A stretch of DNA of 64,000 nucleotides from an uncultured Roseobacter sp. (GCF_947488185.1 NZ_CANKYM010000005.1:124001-188000); one strand, 5' to 3'. Shown: positions 49,049-59,360, counted from the first letter of the stretch. The notes: generated by a model not told the origin, from the sequence alone. Made by a program: numbers and translations.

Positions 49049-50074
49049 TTACCCGGCGATCTCGGCCAGCACATCGACGCCCTGCATCTTCAGAAAGTGC
49101 AGCATGTCGATGAAAATCCAGTTTTCCGCAAGCCGGTCGCCGTCGCGCCGGTAGACATCGACCACGCGCATATCGGCGCGGGTGTCGTTTTCCGGCACCC
49201 CCATGAAGCCGCCGGTGTTGGTCAGCGTCAGATTAGGCCAGCCAAAGAACCCGCCATAGGTGCCTTCGGCCATCCGGCAAAGATGCCCGTTGAAAGCGCG
49301 CCCCGATATGCCCCGGCGAAACGGTCCCTGATGCTGTTCGATATAGCGGTCGATGGTATAGGTGGCCCCGATGCCCGCAGGCCCCCACCAGATCATGTCG
49401 TCATGCCAGTCCTGCGCCAGTTCCTGTTCCGGCGGCAGCGGATTGGGGCTCGCATTGGCGTGATCAATGGAGCCGATCATGTGATTGATGCGCGACAAGG
49501 TCCGCGCAGTTTCCGCCGCGTTCTGTGGGCTGAGCAACAAACCGTCGTGGGTCATCGGGCCGGGTTGTATCAGGTGCAGCCCGGTTTGTGCCGCGCGCAG
49601 CGGGTTCAGGCCCGCTTGCAGCATCAGATGCAGCAAATCGACAAACAGCGCACTCTGCGTAATCCGGCCGTTTTCCACCCTGTTGAATTCCGCGTAGCGC
49701 AGAAACCCCATCTTGCAGGTGGCTGGAATATTGAGGAAGGGCGCATCGAAAAGACCCATCAGATGCCCCATGGAACAGGTCCATTGCCCCTGGAACCCGT
49801 CCATCTCGTTCAGGCCGGCGAAAAAGATGTCTTCGCGGCGCTGCACGGTGGAGAAAGCCTGCAGAAACGGGACCCAGAACGTATTGGCAATTGCCTCCGG
49901 CCCGGTCTGTTCGTGAAACGGGTGCATCCCGTACCAATGACAGTCAGGGGTCATGCTCTGCGACAGGACCCTTGCCACGTCCTGCGGCGTCGCCTGAGAC
50001 AGCGCCGCGTAGTGGTCGCGGACGACAGATTTGGTGGCTTGCAGATCGAGGTTCGGGAGATTCGGCATGTTCAT
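49049..50074 (-). CDS. SnoaL/NTF2-like domain protein
   Basis: A 341-residue protein composed of two related NTF2-fold halves (about 15-150 and 190-335). Each begins with a helix followed by acidic-aromatic stretches such as DDMIWWGPAGIGATYTIDRY, and ends VVDVYRRDGDRLAENWIFID. SnoaL-like proteins include polyketide cyclases and many uncharacterised enzymes of small polar substrates. No pathway genes adjoin it. Start ATG at 50074 or 50068. It is convergent with ntrX, one base between the stops. Confidence 0.75.
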   Translation of the reverse strand: MNMPNLPNLDLQATKSVVRDHYAALSQATPQDVARVLSQSMTPDCHWYGMHPFHEQTGPEAIANTFWVPFLQAFSTVQRREDIFFAGLNEMDGFQGQWTCSMGHLMGLFDAPFLNIPATCKMGFLRYAEFNRVENGRITQSALFVDLLHLMLQAGLNPLRAAQTGLHLIQPGPMTHDGLLLSPQNAAETARTLSRINHMIGSIDHANASPNPLPPEQELAQDWHDDMIWWGPAGIGATYTIDRYIEQHQGPFRRGISGRAFNGHLCRMAEGTYGGFFGWPNLTLTNTGGFMGVPENDTRADMRVVDVYRRDGDRLAENWIFIDMLHFLKMQGVDVLAEIAG

Positions 50075-50127
50075 GCGCCAAGCTGTAGAAAGGCCGCGCC
50101 CCGACTTCCAGCCCAAATGCGACGTGA

Positions 50128-50610
50128 TCAGCCCGCCTGGGTCACAATCTGCCACGAGCCGTCATCATTGCGGATCACACAGCTTTGCGAGGACAAACGC
50201 GGTAGCACCTGCGTGGCGCCTTTTGGCGCGGCGCGGGATATCCCGTTCGGACAATTCGGAATGGTCGCGGGGCTGTAGCCCTGGTTGGCCATGCATTGTT
50301 GCTCTGCACGGTTACGCAGACCCAGATTGACGTCGACCGTATACACCTCGCCGGGCACATAATAGCCGCCCCGCGTGTAACACGATCCATCCGCATTGCA
50401 GATCCGGCGACCGGGAATGTAGCGCGGCGGCTCACGGCGCACCTGATTGGCGACCGGCACATCCGCCAAGGCCGAGATTTCGCAGGCCAGCAGATCGGAT
50501 TGCATGCGGCTGACGGGCACGCCTTCGCGATGATAGATCGACAGGGGGGCACAGGCGGCCCAGACCAGCAGACCAACACCAAGCACAAAGAGAAAACGCA
50601 AAGAGATCAT
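50128..50610 (-). CDS. Putative lipoprotein of unknown function
   Basis: A 160-residue protein starting MISLRFLFVLGVGLLVWAAC, a lipoprotein signal peptide with a lipobox-like WAAC at 17-20. The mature part contains six further cysteines, including paired positions in ICNADGSC and QQC...NC, suggesting disulfide bonds in the periplasm. A motif YTRGGYYVPGEVYTVDVNLG lies in the middle. No family is recognised. It is upstream of the SnoaL-like gene on the same strand. Confidence 0.65.
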   Translation of the reverse strand: MISLRFLFVLGVGLLVWAACAPLSIYHREGVPVSRMQSDLLACEISALADVPVANQVRREPPRYIPGRRICNADGSCYTRGGYYVPGEVYTVDVNLGLRNRAEQQCMANQGYSPATIPNCPNGISRAAPKGATQVLPRLSSQSCVIRNDDGSWQIVTQAG

Positions 50611-50715
50611 GCACCCAGTTTGCCCTGCCGCGCGGGAAAGGACAATTGAATTGACCGCCCAGAGGGCATCTGCCATTCAGAAGACCGCGAAATGGCTCGA
50701 AGGACGTAAGAGCGC

Positions 50716-52092
50716 ATGAAAGTGATTATCTGTGGCGCGGGGCAGGTAGGCTGGCAAATTGCACGCCACCTGTCGGGCGAACGCAATGATGTCACCGTGG
50801 TCGACAACAACCCTGATCTGGTGCGCCGGGCAACCGATACGCTGGACGTACAGGGTATTGCGGGCTTCGCAAGCTATCCGGATGTGCTGGAGCGGGCAGG
50901 GGCCCGCGATGCGGAGATGGTGATTGCCGCGACCTATTCGGATGAGGTCAACATGGTCACCTGCCAGGTGGCCCATTCGGTCTTCGGCATCAACCGCAAG
51001 ATCGCCCGGTTGCGCAGCAAGTCCTATCTGGACGCGATCTATTCCGACCTCTACCGCCGCGATCACATGCCCATCGACGTGGTGATCAGCCCGGAAAAGG
51101 AGGTTGCCGCCGCGGCGCTGCAACGGCTCTCGGCGCCCGCGGCCTTTGACACCGAAGTGTTCATGAACGGGCAGGCGCATCTGATGGGCATCACCATCGA
51201 GGAAGAATGCCCGGTGGTGAACACGCCCCTGCGGCAGCTGACCGATCTTTTCTCCACCCTGCGCGCCACCGTTGTGGGTGTGCGCCGCGAGGGATCGCTC
51301 TTTGCGCCGGAGGCCAAGGATCAGCTCTTTGTCGGGGATGACTGCTACGTCTTCACCCATGTGGATGACATTCCCCGCACGCTGGAGATCTTTGGCAAGA
51401 AGGTCACCAAACAGGAGCGCGTGGTTCTGGTCGGCGGTGGCAATGTCGGGCTGGCCGTGGCGCAGACGCTGGAGGCGCGGGCGAAACGTGTACGCGCCAA
51501 GGTGATCGAGAAAAACCGCATCTGCGCGGAAAAGGCTGCCGAGGCGCTGGAACGCACAATCGTGCTCAACGGGGACGGTCTCGATGCGGGGCTGCTGGCC
51601 GAGGCGGGGATTTCCCGCGCCGATGCGATGCTGGCGATCACAGATGACGACAAGACCAACATGCTGGCCTGCGTGCGCGCCAAGGCCGAGGGCTGCCCCT
51701 ATACCATTGCGCTGATCAACGACCCAACACTGGTGCCGCTGATGACCCCGCTCGGGATCGACGCCTACATCAATCCGCGCGCCACAACCGTCAGTTCGAT
51801 CCTGCGTCACATCCGTCATGGCCGGGTCCGCGCGGTCTATTCCATCGGCGATGCCGAGGCCGAAGTGATCGAGGCGGAGGTGATGTCGACCTCGCCGCTG
51901 GCGGGTCGGCGCATCTCCGAGATCGATTTCCCCGAGGGCGTGCTTGTCGGCGCGGTGCGCAAGGGCAAAGAGGTGATCCGCCCGCTGGGCTCGACCCGCA
52001 TCGATGAAGGCGATGTTGTGGCGATCTTTGCGCTGGCGGGCGACGTGCCGGAGGTGGAGCGGCTGATGCAGGTCTCCATCGACTTCTTCTGA
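50716..52092 (+). CDS. trkA: Trk potassium uptake regulator TrkA
   Basis: A 458-residue protein with two RCK_N/RCK_C units. The nucleotide-binding Rossmann motifs are VIICGAGQVGWQIARHL (residues 3-19) and VVLVGGGNVGLAVAQTL (about 236-252). TrkA binds NAD(H) or ATP and gates the TrkH channel on the cytoplasmic face. It is immediately followed by trkH (3 bases apart). In Rhodobacterales and Rhodospirillales trkA-trkH lies next to ntrYX, hfq and hflX, as here. Confidence 0.95.
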   Translation: MKVIICGAGQVGWQIARHLSGERNDVTVVDNNPDLVRRATDTLDVQGIAGFASYPDVLERAGARDAEMVIAATYSDEVNMVTCQVAHSVFGINRKIARLRSKSYLDAIYSDLYRRDHMPIDVVISPEKEVAAAALQRLSAPAAFDTEVFMNGQAHLMGITIEEECPVVNTPLRQLTDLFSTLRATVVGVRREGSLFAPEAKDQLFVGDDCYVFTHVDDIPRTLEIFGKKVTKQERVVLVGGGNVGLAVAQTLEARAKRVRAKVIEKNRICAEKAAEALERTIVLNGDGLDAGLLAEAGISRADAMLAITDDDKTNMLACVRAKAEGCPYTIALINDPTLVPLMTPLGIDAYINPRATTVSSILRHIRHGRVRAVYSIGDAEAEVIEAEVMSTSPLAGRRISEIDFPEGVLVGAVRKGKEVIRPLGSTRIDEGDVVAIFALAGDVPEVERLMQVSIDFF

Positions 52093-52095
52093 CCC

Positions 52096-53649
52096 GTGGG
52101 ACGCATTCGGTCCATCCAGAAACGCCGCAGCGCCTTTGATCAGCTGATGGACCTGCCGTTGTTCCTGCTGATCTTCGGTGCTGCCGCAGTCGCGATGCTG
52201 GTCCCGGCGCTGCACGGCGGCGTGGTGCGCAACCTCGATACCGCACGGATGTTTTTCTACAGTGGCATCCTCGGCATCACCGCTTTCGTGCTGATCGCCA
52301 TTGCCCATGCAGGCCGCAGGCCGCGCCACGGTGCCCTTGGCACGCTGCTGTCATTGTTTGCCACTTTCGTGTTTCTGCCGGCCTTCCTGGCCATTCCCTT
52401 CTACGAAGGCCTGGGCACCACCACATTCATGAACGCCTACATGGAAATGGTCAGTGCTGTCACCACAACCGGCGCGACCCTCTTTCAGAACCCCGAGCGG
52501 CTGGACGGCACATTGCACCTCTGGCGCGCGCAGGTCGGCTGGATGGGCGGTGCCGTGATGTGGATCGCCGCCTCGGCAATCCTCGCCCCGCTCAATCTGG
52601 GCGGCTTCGAGGTCACGGCACAGGCCGAGCCAGGGCAACGCGAAGCCGCCACCAGCCTGAACGGTCGGGCCAACCCGCGCGAAAGGCTGGTGCGGGTGAC
52701 CGCCGCCTTGTTGCCAATCTATATCGGCCTGACGCTGCTGCTGTGGGTTTTGTTGATGATCAGCGGTGACGCCTCTCTCGTCGCGCTCTGTCATGCGATG
52801 TCGGTCATGGCCACATCCGGCATTTCACCGGTGGGCGGCGTGGAATTCAGCGGCTCGGGCGTCACAGGCGAAGCGCTGGCACTGCTTTTCATGTTTTTCG
52901 CCCTGTCGCGGCTGACCTTTTCCTCCGACACCATCACCGCGACGCAAGGCGGGCTGCGCACCGATCCTGAATTCCGCCTTGGGCTTGTCCTGATCCTTGG
53001 TGTGCCGCTGGTTCTTTTCTTTCGCCATTGGCTGGGCGCCTTTGATGTCGCCGCCGAAGACGATCTGTCGCAGGCCGCTCTGGCGCTCTGGGGGTCGGTT
53101 TTTACCGTGATGTCCTTCCTGACCACCACCGGATTTGCCAGCGAACACTGGGCACAGACGCAGGCCTGGTCAGGGCTCGACACACCGGGGCTGATCCTGA
53201 TGGGGCTGGCCTTGATCGGCGGCGGGGTGGCCACAACGGCGGGCGGCGTTAAGTTGCTGCGCGTCTTCGCGCTCTACCTGAACGGGCTGCGGGAAATGGA
53301 GCGTCTGGTGCACCCCTCCTCGGTCAGCGGTGCGGGCAGCGACACCCGGCGCCTACAGCGCAACGGGGCCTTTATCGCATGGATTTTCTTCATGCTTTTT
53401 GCCCTGACGCTTGCCCTGCTGACGATCCTGCTGGCGCTGCTCGGCGTGTCCTTTGAAAATGCACTGGTCCTCAGCATCGCGGGTCTGTCCACCACCGGCC
53501 CGCTGACCGCACTGGCGGCCGACGCACCCATCGTCCTGACGGAACTCAGCACCGCGGCCAAGGCGGTTTTCTGCGCAGCCATGGTGCTTGGCCGTCTTGA
53601 AACCCTTGCAATTGTCGCCCTTTTGACCCCTGATTTATGGCGGGCCTGA
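52096..53649 (+). CDS. trkH: Trk potassium transporter TrkH
   Basis: A 517-residue integral membrane protein with about ten to twelve transmembrane helices and the four pore-loop type repeats of Trk/Ktr channels. Filter-like segments are VTTTGATLF, MATSGISPVGG, LTTTGFASE and LSTTGPLTA, each with the key Gly. It moves K+ across the inner membrane with TrkA. The start is GTG at 52096, three bases after the trkA stop. Confidence 0.94.
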   Translation: MGRIRSIQKRRSAFDQLMDLPLFLLIFGAAAVAMLVPALHGGVVRNLDTARMFFYSGILGITAFVLIAIAHAGRRPRHGALGTLLSLFATFVFLPAFLAIPFYEGLGTTTFMNAYMEMVSAVTTTGATLFQNPERLDGTLHLWRAQVGWMGGAVMWIAASAILAPLNLGGFEVTAQAEPGQREAATSLNGRANPRERLVRVTAALLPIYIGLTLLLWVLLMISGDASLVALCHAMSVMATSGISPVGGVEFSGSGVTGEALALLFMFFALSRLTFSSDTITATQGGLRTDPEFRLGLVLILGVPLVLFFRHWLGAFDVAAEDDLSQAALALWGSVFTVMSFLTTTGFASEHWAQTQAWSGLDTPGLILMGLALIGGGVATTAGGVKLLRVFALYLNGLREMERLVHPSSVSGAGSDTRRLQRNGAFIAWIFFMLFALTLALLTILLALLGVSFENALVLSIAGLSTTGPLTALAADAPIVLTELSTAAKAVFCAAMVLGRLETLAIVALLTPDLWRA

Positions 53650-53779
53650 ACGGTCCCATTTTTTAGGTCCGTAACGGACTGTTTTTTGGGGTGGAATCTC
53701 CTTGACTGGCGTTCCATAATTGCGCCAGAGGGGCGGGCTCGATCTGCGGGCTCCGGCAAGAAAAAAGGCGAGTGCTAAA

Positions 53780-54019
53780 ATGGCGTCGGACAGACAGAAC
53801 CTTCAGGATGCGTTCCTGAATCATGTGCGCAAGACAAAAGTTCCTGTGACAATTTTCCTGATCAACGGGGTGAAACTGCAAGGTGTCATCACGTGGTTCG
53901 ACAATTTCTGTGTGTTGCTGCGTCGCGATGGTCAATCCCAGCTTGTCTACAAGCACGCGATCTCCACCATCATGCCGAGCCAGCCGATCAGCCTGTATGA
54001 GGGCGAAGACGCTTCTTGA
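53780..54019 (+). CDS. hfq: RNA chaperone Hfq
   Basis: A 79-residue Sm-like protein. The Sm1 motif is [20 protein letters not shown] and the Sm2 motif is [12 protein letters not shown], both as expected. Hfq hexamers bind small RNAs and mRNAs. ATG at 53780 is chosen as the family start ([18 protein letters not shown]); the frame is open upstream to 53720. The stop overlaps the hflX start (TTGA), the classic hfq-hflX pair. Confidence 0.98.
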
Positions 54020-55314
54020 GCAAAGCGCCATTTCAAGTCGAGAATGACGAGGCCGCGCGGGTCACCCGCGCCTGGGTTTTGCATCCCGACATCAAATCAA
54101 ATCCGAACCGTCGTCTGGCCGATCATGGATTGGCCGAGGCGATTTCGCTGGCCCGCGCCCTGCCGGAGCTCGAGGTGGTCGGCGGCGAAGTCGTGCCGCT
54201 CAAGACCGTCCGTGCCGGCATGCTCTTTGGATCCGGCAAGATCGACGACATCAAGGAAACCCTGCACGATCAGGAGATCGAACTGGTGCTGGTGGATGGC
54301 CCGGTCAGCCCCGTGCAGCAGCGCAACCTTGAAAAGGCCTGGGGCGTTAAGCTCCTCGACCGCACCGGGCTGATCCTGGAGATTTTCAGCGACCGTGCCG
54401 CAACCCGCGAGGGTGTCTTGCAGGTGGAGATGGCCGCGCTGAGCTATCAGCGCACGCGGCTGGTCCGGGCCTGGACCCACCTGGAGCGCCAGCGGGGCGG
54501 GTTGGGTTTTGTCGGCGGTCCCGGTGAAACGCAGATCGAGGCCGACAGGCGCGCCATCGATGAGCAGCTCGTGCGTCTCCGCCGTCAGCTCGACAAGGTG
54601 GTGAAAACCCGCGCCCTGCACCGCGCCGCCCGCGCTAAGGTGCCTTATCCGATTGTGGCCCTGGTGGGCTACACGAACGCTGGCAAATCCACTCTCTTCA
54701 ACCGCCTCACCGGGGCGGAGGTGATGGCAAAGGACATGCTCTTTGCCACGCTCGACCCGACCATGCGCCGGGTGCAATTACCCGACGGGCCGGAGGTGAT
54801 CCTCTCGGACACGGTGGGGTTCATCTCCGATCTGCCGACCGAACTCGTCGCCTCCTTCCGCGCCACGCTCGAAGAGGTGCTGGCCGCGGACGTGATCTGC
54901 CACGTGCGCGACATCTCGCACCCGGAAACGGAAGAGCAGGCAAGGGACGTGCAGGACATTCTGAGTTCGCTCGGCGTGGAGGAGGAGCGTCCCAGCTTCG
55001 AGGTCTGGAACAAGCTGGACCTGCTCGAAGAAGAAGCCGCAGACGCGATGCGCGCCCGCGCAGACCGGGACGACGCGGTCTTTGCCATCTCCGCGCTCAC
55101 GGGCGCGGGTGTCACTCCGTTGCTGGATGCCATCACGACGCAGATACAGGGCGCCAAACGTCAGACCGACCTGCATCTCAGCTACGCCGACGGCAAAAAA
55201 CGCGCCTGGCTCTTCGATCACGAGTTGGTCGAGGCGGAACAGCAGACCGAGGACGGCTTTGACATCACCGTGTGCTGGACCGTGCAACAAGAGGCCCAGT
55301 TCGAGCGTCTCTGA
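54016..55314 (+). CDS. hflX: GTPase HflX
   Basis: A 432-residue GTPase. The N-terminal HflX domain ([31 protein letters not shown]) is followed by the glycine-rich linker [19 protein letters not shown] and a G domain with G1 [10 protein letters not shown]3 [10 protein letters not shown] and G4 NKLD. HflX splits or rescues stalled ribosomes under heat or antibiotic stress. The start is TTG at 54016, overlapping the hfq stop by 4 bases. Confidence 0.95.
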
Positions 55315-55334
55315 CACGCGCAAACAGCAGGTAG

Positions 55335-55353
55335 GGTGGGCCTATGGGCCACC
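55335..55353. terminator. GGTGGGCC-TAT-GGGCCACC hairpin between hflX and the pseudouridine synthase gene
   Basis: A perfect 8-bp inverted repeat with a three-base loop lies between convergent genes, reaching 12 bases into the pseudouridine synthase 3' end. There is no T run. It is likely a bidirectional 3'-end hairpin; GGTGGGC-type palindromes are common between genes in this family of bacteria. Confidence 0.5.
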
Positions 55354-55905
55354 TTCGGACGCGAACCGCCACGCGCCCGGGCTCAGCGCGTTCAGCTGCC
55401 ATATCCCGACCTGCACCCGGATCAACCGCAGACAGGGCAACCCCACATGTGCCGTCATGCGCCGCACCTGCCGGTTGCGCCCCTCGCGAATGGTCATGCG
55501 CAGCCAGGCATCGGGTACGGTCTTGCGAAACCTCACCGGCGGGTCCCGGGGCCAAAGCGGGTCGGGGGTTTCAATCTGATCGACCTCCGCCGGTTTGGTC
55601 ACGCCGTCCTTCAACGTGACCCCGCGCCGCAACGCCTCCAGCGCCGCGGCTTCGGGCGTACCTTCGACTTGGACCAGATAGGTCTTGGCCATCTTGAATT
55701 TGGGATTGGCAATCCGCGCCTGCAGCTTGCCGTCATCGGTCAGCACCATCAGGCCTTCGCTGTCCTTATCGAGCCGCCCCGCCGGGTAAAAGCCGGGTTC
55801 GTCGATGTAGGCAGAGAACGTCGGGCGCGGCGATCCTGCCGTGCCCTTGTCGGTGAACTGCGACAGCACGCCGAAGGGCTTGTGAAACAGGATAACGCGC
55901 GCCAT
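55342..55905 (-). CDS. 23S rRNA pseudouridine synthase (RsuA/RluE family)
   Basis: A 187-residue catalytic domain without an S4 domain. The catalytic aspartate is in AGRLDKDSEGLMVLTDDG, and the conserved C-terminal EGRNRQVRRMTAHVGLPCLRL is present. The S4-less RsuA-type enzymes are of the RluE kind, which in E. coli modifies U2457 of 23S rRNA. The start at 55905 follows the acylase stop by 4 bases on the same strand. RluE is the most likely identity by length. Confidence 0.87.
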   Translation of the reverse strand: MARVILFHKPFGVLSQFTDKGTAGSPRPTFSAYIDEPGFYPAGRLDKDSEGLMVLTDDGKLQARIANPKFKMAKTYLVQVEGTPEAAALEALRRGVTLKDGVTKPAEVDQIETPDPLWPRDPPVRFRKTVPDAWLRMTIREGRNRQVRRMTAHVGLPCLRLIRVQVGIWQLNALSPGAWRFASEGGP

Positions 55906-55909
55906 GGCC

Positions 55910-58375
55910 TCAGGGGCGCGGCTGCAGGACAGTGACACCCACGGCCGCCGCCCGCGCCAGATCTTCATCCAGAGACATCGGAATATACTCGCCGCGCCGC
56001 CATAGCTGGGCCAGATCATCGTAATGCCGCGACAGGAAATGACCCGACTGACCCGTCGAGGTCACAAAAACCGAACTGTCCGGATCGGCGAAATCATAAA
56101 CCCCGCGATACCCCGCCCCATGTACGTTGTGGAAAGGGTCAGGCCCCGCGCCACTGGTGAGGCCCCGCTGCAGGGTATTGTCGCCCCCGTTGGTGGATTG
56201 CCGGATGTTCACAAAGAACCGCAGGATCGGCACCTCTCCCAGCACGGGGTGATCATGGGTCGCCTGATGCGCATCGCCCCAACGCAGCGTCTCCAGCGCC
56301 GGTCCCCAAGTCTCCTCGATCCAGATCAGCGCGTCATCCAGTGCCAGCCGCGCCATGTCTGCACAGGTCTCCACCGGCGCCGACTGGATCACGTCACACC
56401 AGACCGACGCGCCGTCGATGTCGCGGAAGGCCCGCTCGATGAACAGTGGCTCTACATGGGTCAGCTCGCTGGCCAGCGGCCCCAGCTCGTCCTGCACCAT
56501 GCGCGCCTGCAGGCTGCGCAGCCACGCCATGTAGATCAGCGGCTCCGGCATATGTTCGTTCATCTCGCCCGACCAGCCCGCGAGCAAGGTCAGGGCGCGT
56601 TGCCGCTTGCGCAGGGCCGTGCCTTCCGGGGCCGCTTCCCCGGTGAACCACAGTTCTGCGCCAATGAGCGGCAGCAACGACCGCGCGGTGAAGCTGACGG
56701 TATCCAGCTGTGCCTCGATGAAACTGTCGCGGGTATGCACCTCGCGCGCCTGCATCAGCCGTTGCCAGCGCTGCACCCGCTGCGTGTCGCCCCAGTCAAA
56801 GGAGACGTGGTTCGGAAACGGTCGGTCCACGATCTTGTTGTTCGAATTGCCCAGGATCCCGCCATTGGGCGCAACGAAGGAGGGGTTCGACGCATAGGGC
56901 AGGCGGCCCTGCCAGCGGTTCGCCTCGATCCAGCCCGGGCTGGGCAGGCGCCCCTGGCTCTGATGCTGCACATCCCGCCTTGGCATCGCGCCAATCATCT
57001 TCATCGCGATGTTCTCGCGGTCCACCAGCATCAGGTTCTGCGCAGGCGCGATAAACCCTTCGATCGCGTCTATGCCCTCCTGTACCGATTGCGCCTCCAT
57101 CAGACGCAGGGCAGCACCCATCGAGGTATCCTTCGGGCTCAGCACCGTCCAGGCGAGCGAGGCGACGTGACCCGGCGGGGTGATGCTCGCCAGATTATAA
57201 TGCGTGCCGGGCAACACCGGGCCGTTATCCGTCCAGCGCAGCGTAATGGTGATCGGGGTCTCGTCCTTGATGTTGATGATGGACCCACGGGTTTCGAACC
57301 GCTTGTAGCCATCGGGCGTGCGATACTCTTCCGGGTTCTCCGGGTTCAAAGCCTCGATATAGACATCCTGATCATCCATCCCGGCAGAGGTCAGCCCCCA
57401 GCCAAGCGCCTCGCTACGCCCGCTCAGCACCAGCGGCATGCCGGGGATCGTGGCCCCGATGATGCCGCCTGATTGCAACTGCAGCCGCGCGAGATACCAG
57501 ATCGCCGGGGCGGTGAAGCCCAGATGCGGATCATTGGCCAGCAGGGTCCCGCCCGAGGCCGAGCGCGTGGGGGCAGCGGCCCAGGCATTGGACGCCCCCG
57601 CAAAGGCGCTGCGGTTGAAAGGTGACAGCGGATGCGTGGGCATCTCGGTTGCTTCGGCGAACCGCGACGCACCCGGCACCAGCTGCGCATATTCCGGCAG
57701 AGCGGCGATACCGCTGCCAGGCGCATCCGGCAAGATATCGGCGAGCCGGTCCGCATCAGAGAGCGCAAGCGACATGCGCGCGCGCAGCACTTCCTTGTCC
57801 AGATGCCCCGACAGCTGCAGCCCCATCAGCTTGATAATCGCCAGCGAATCCGCTGGACGCCACGCAGACACCGGCGCGTTGAAGATGAACATCTCCGGCG
57901 CGCCCCGGCCCAGAGCGCTTGAATTGATCTCGTCCAGCCGCGCATTCACCCCAGTGGCATAGGCACGCAACAGCAGCATCGTGCGGTCATCCTGCGCATC
58001 GACCGAGGCCACCGCACGCGCATAGATGTCCAGCCGCCGCACCAGTTTGTCGATGTTCACGGTTGCCGTGCCAAACACCTCGGACAGGCGCCCCTGCGCG
58101 GTGCGGCGCAGCATCGTCATCTGCCACAGACGGTCCTGCGCATGGGCGTAGCCGAGGGCATAGAACACATCCGGATCGGCCTCGCCAAAGATATGCGGCA
58201 CATTGGCATTGTCGCGCACGATCTCGACCGGCGCCGTCAGATAGGGCAACTCCAGCACCTTATCGTAGTCCGGCAGCGACCGCGAGGCGAGGTAGTACAC
58301 CATGCAGACACCCAGCACCACGAGCACCACCGACGCCGCCGCCAATCGCATCAACCAAGTAAAGAGCAGACCCAT
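55910..58375 (-). CDS. Penicillin acylase family (Ntn) hydrolase
   Basis: An 821-residue precursor with an N-terminal membrane anchor or signal (residues 5-30), an alpha region (HIFGEADPDVFYALGYAHAQ, then DRLWQM) and the autocatalytic site AGASNAWAAA, where Ser262 would become the N-terminal nucleophile of the beta chain. Further conserved blocks are GTLLANDPHLGFTAPAIWYL and GILGNSNNK. The family cleaves beta-lactam side chains, acyl-homoserine lactones and other amides. The substrate here is unknown; quorum-signal turnover is one possibility in roseobacters. Confidence 0.9.
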   Translation of the reverse strand: MGLLFTWLMRLAAASVVLVVLGVCMVYYLASRSLPDYDKVLELPYLTAPVEIVRDNANVPHIFGEADPDVFYALGYAHAQDRLWQMTMLRRTAQGRLSEVFGTATVNIDKLVRRLDIYARAVASVDAQDDRTMLLLRAYATGVNARLDEINSSALGRGAPEMFIFNAPVSAWRPADSLAIIKLMGLQLSGHLDKEVLRARMSLALSDADRLADILPDAPGSGIAALPEYAQLVPGASRFAEATEMPTHPLSPFNRSAFAGASNAWAAAPTRSASGGTLLANDPHLGFTAPAIWYLARLQLQSGGIIGATIPGMPLVLSGRSEALGWGLTSAGMDDQDVYIEALNPENPEEYRTPDGYKRFETRGSIINIKDETPITITLRWTDNGPVLPGTHYNLASITPPGHVASLAWTVLSPKDTSMGAALRLMEAQSVQEGIDAIEGFIAPAQNLMLVDRENIAMKMIGAMPRRDVQHQSQGRLPSPGWIEANRWQGRLPYASNPSFVAPNGGILGNSNNKIVDRPFPNHVSFDWGDTQRVQRWQRLMQAREVHTRDSFIEAQLDTVSFTARSLLPLIGAELWFTGEAAPEGTALRKRQRALTLLAGWSGEMNEHMPEPLIYMAWLRSLQARMVQDELGPLASELTHVEPLFIERAFRDIDGASVWCDVIQSAPVETCADMARLALDDALIWIEETWGPALETLRWGDAHQATHDHPVLGEVPILRFFVNIRQSTNGGDNTLQRGLTSGAGPDPFHNVHGAGYRGVYDFADPDSSVFVTSTGQSGHFLSRHYDDLAQLWRRGEYIPMSLDEDLARAAAVGVTVLQPRP

Positions 58376-58480
58376 CTGTGCATCACCTATCGAATATGCG
58401 TCGTTTTGTTGACCCTCATGCCCTGACTGTTAGGTAGGAGAAGAACGTAAAGCAACATTGAATACGGGAAGGGTAATCAT

Positions 58481-59350
58481 ATGGCCAAGCTGGCATTTTT
58501 GGGACTGGGCGTCATGGGGGGGCCGATGGCCGGGCATTTGCAGAAGGCTGGCCACGACGTGACCGTCTACAACCGCACGGCAACCAAGGCGGACGACTGG
58601 GTTTCCACCTATGGTGGTGCCATGGCGAAAACCCCGCGCGAGGCCGTCAGGGACGCGGATTTCGTGATGTCCTGTGTTGGGAACGACGATGATCTGCGCT
58701 CGGTTTGCCTTGGGGACGACGGGGCATTTGCCGGGATGACCTCCGGGACGGTCTTTGTGGACCACACAACGGTGTCCGCCGCCGTGACCCGTGAGCTTTA
58801 TGCCGCGGCCAATGAAAAACAGGTGAGCTTTGTCGATGCGCCGATCTCGGGCGGGCAGGCGGGGGCCGAGAATGCGGCGCTGTCGATCATGTGCGGCGGC
58901 GACGAAGGCGCCTATGACCGGGCGCTGCCGGTGATGGAGGTCTATTCCAAGATCTGCCGCCGCATCGGGGACAGCGGTGCGGGCCAGATGACCAAGATGT
59001 GCAATCAGATTGCCATCGCGGGGCTGGTGCAGGGGCTGAGCGAGGCGCTGCATTTTGCCGACAAGGCCGGTCTGGATGGCCGTGCCGTGGTCGAGGTGAT
59101 CAGCCAGGGCGCAGCCGGCAGCTGGCAGATGGACAACCGCTACGAGACCATGCTGGATGATCATTTTGATCACGGGTTTGCCACCGACTGGATGCGCAAG
59201 GACCTCGGCATTTGCCTGTCTACCGCGAATGAGACGGGCGCCAGCCTGCCGGTCACGGCGCTGGTCGATCAGTTCTACAAGGACGTGCAGAAAATGGGTG
59301 GCGGACGCTGGGATACCTCCAGCCTCTTCAAGCGTCTGCAGGCGCTCTGA
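58481..59350 (+). CDS. 3-hydroxyisobutyrate dehydrogenase-family oxidoreductase
   Basis: A 289-residue beta-hydroxyacid dehydrogenase. The NAD(P) motif is FLGLGVMGGPMAGHLQKAGH at 6-25, with NRT at 31-33 suggesting NADP preference. The substrate block is DAPISGGQAGAENAALSIMC, and the catalytic lysine is Lys172 in GAGQMTKMCNQ. Family members oxidise 3-hydroxyisobutyrate or reduce tartronate or glyoxylate semialdehydes. No pathway genes adjoin it, so the exact substrate is open. A strong hairpin follows. Confidence 0.88.
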   Translation: MAKLAFLGLGVMGGPMAGHLQKAGHDVTVYNRTATKADDWVSTYGGAMAKTPREAVRDADFVMSCVGNDDDLRSVCLGDDGAFAGMTSGTVFVDHTTVSAAVTRELYAAANEKQVSFVDAPISGGQAGAENAALSIMCGGDEGAYDRALPVMEVYSKICRRIGDSGAGQMTKMCNQIAIAGLVQGLSEALHFADKAGLDGRAVVEVISQGAAGSWQMDNRYETMLDDHFDHGFATDWMRKDLGICLSTANETGASLPVTALVDQFYKDVQKMGGGRWDTSSLFKRLQAL

Positions 59351-59360
59351 TCCGAGTAAT

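Noticed and set aside
50677..52329. A 550-codon minus-strand frame opposite trkA
   Set aside because: It is an antisense shadow. TrkA has two Rossmann motifs and the correct length and context.
57285..57300. tRNA T-loop-like GGGTTTCGAACC
   Set aside because: It lies inside the penicillin acylase coding sequence and no acceptor stem or anticodon arm surrounds it. I found no tRNA gene in the window.
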